Made by a program: the position numbers and the translations under genes
Shown here: piece after piece, positions 5,928 to 6,096 of the stretch
Position numbering within the stretch: position 1 is the stretch's first letter
Layout: each line of letters starts with the position of its first letter
The notes under the pieces: model-generated
What the model saw: the letters and a program-made list of their open reading frames with translations, nothing else
Told to the model about the DNA's origin: nothing
Database searches by the model: none
Source: DATMNI01 sp035570275
GTDB taxonomy: Bacteria > Acidobacteriota > Terriglobia > Bryobacterales > Bryobacteraceae
Direction: 5' to 3'
DNA length: 6,096 bases
Assembly: GCA_035570275.1 (NCBI GenBank)
Contig: DATMNI010000001.1
Coordinates: 1 to 6,096 of the forward strand

Positions 5928-6065
5928 TTTTGTGGGGCAGGTTGTTAACCTGCGGCGGATTGTTAATCCGCCTGCCGGCATCCACACCACGCCCTGAGGT
6001 GCTCGTGGGGGCTGGCGTCAGGCGGATTGCCAATCCGCCGCAGGTTAACAACCTGCCCCACAAAA
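5928..6065. repeat. Large inverted repeat of nested palindromes (REP/MITE-like)
   Basis: The left arm 5928-5974 and right arm 6019-6065 are reverse complements at 45 of 47 positions, around a 44-bp centre. Each arm contains two smaller palindromes: CAGGTT-GTT-AACCTG (5938-5952; right copy 6041-6055) and GGCGGATT-GTT-AATCCGCC (5954-5972; right copy 6021-6039, loop GCC). Both arm mismatches fall in one 3-nt loop (positions 5963-5964), so the stems are preserved. This is the architecture of bacterial REP/BIME or MITE-like elements. No ORF for a transposase lies inside. It sits between two co-directional genes and can form one long hairpin or four short ones in the transcript. Mobility and role are inference. 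Confidence 0.85.
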
Positions 6066-6068
6066 GAC

Positions 6069-6096
6069 TCAGTCTTCCTCATCTTGCATTTCAGCC
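6069..6096 (-). CDS. C-terminal tail of an upstream gene (partial)
   Basis: At the right edge a - strand frame reads AEMQDEED followed by TGA (6071-6069). A short acidic end of this kind is common at protein C-termini, and the stop lies just 3 bp before the inverted repeat, as expected if the repeat fills the gap between two co-directional genes. Only eight residues are visible, so the product cannot be named. It could be chance. Confidence 0.35.

Noticed and set aside
1..6096. CRISPR array, tRNA, rRNA or riboswitch
   Set aside because: No spaced direct-repeat array, no cloverleaf-type T-arm sequence and no rRNA signature were seen. The repeated sequences present are the inverted repeat, the short operator-like repeats and the heptamer array.

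Overview
This window looks like chromosomal DNA from a soil Acidobacterium of the Solibacter/Bryobacter type. The best evidence is the C-terminal domain of the large secreted protein at 1167-3011. It has the 'NAA-(Y)-T-PVSPGEI-T-FG--LGP' opening and 'YVSYGQVAAIVPYGV' core of the 'Solibacter uncharacterized C-terminal domain' (TIGR03437), which is greatly expanded in that lineage. The high GC content and the IS1-type transposase remnant are consistent with this. The assignment rests on recognised motifs, not on a database search.

Left third (1-1166): an accessory, decaying region. A coding-like frame on the + strand (3-281) is interrupted by an in-frame TAA. It meets, tail to tail, the broken C-terminal end of an IS1-type transposase on the - strand (503-278), which has frameshifts and a nonsense codon. 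Just upstream of that remnant on the same strand is a small intact gene with a signal peptide and a good Shine-Dalgarno sequence (844-524, unknown function). A divergent intergenic region of about 320 bp follows. It carries iterated GCAGGT/CCGGTA direct repeats and a good sigma-70-type promoter with a 17-bp spacer.

Middle (1167-3147): a secreted protein of 614 residues with a signal peptide, four Ig-like (He_PIG-type) domains and a TIGR03437 C-terminus. It converges on the right-hand gene cluster. The 136-bp spacer between them holds a perfect 10-bp-stem hairpin, a 12-bp GC palindrome and a heptamer tandem repeat.

Right half (3148-5924): a compact - strand cluster read in the order pgpA (phosphatidylglycerophosphatase A), then an IPT/TIG plus six-bladed beta-propeller protein of unknown function, then cinA (MoCF domain plus NMN-deamidase domain). 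Spacings are 2 and 27 bp (if the propeller starts at its second ATG), so this is very likely one operon. PgpA serves phosphatidylglycerol synthesis and CinA serves pyridine-nucleotide salvage; the propeller has no assigned role.

Right edge (5925-6096): a large inverted repeat (two 47-bp arms, 45 of 47 matching, each arm itself made of two small palindromes) lies between pgpA and the C-terminal tail of another - strand gene cut by the window edge. No rRNA, tRNA, CRISPR array or riboswitch was recognised. The strongest leads are the palindrome-of-palindromes element next to pgpA, the uncharacterised leaderless TIG-propeller locked between pgpA and cinA, and the repeat array upstream of the secreted Ig protein. 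I did not find a clear new defence or mobile system.
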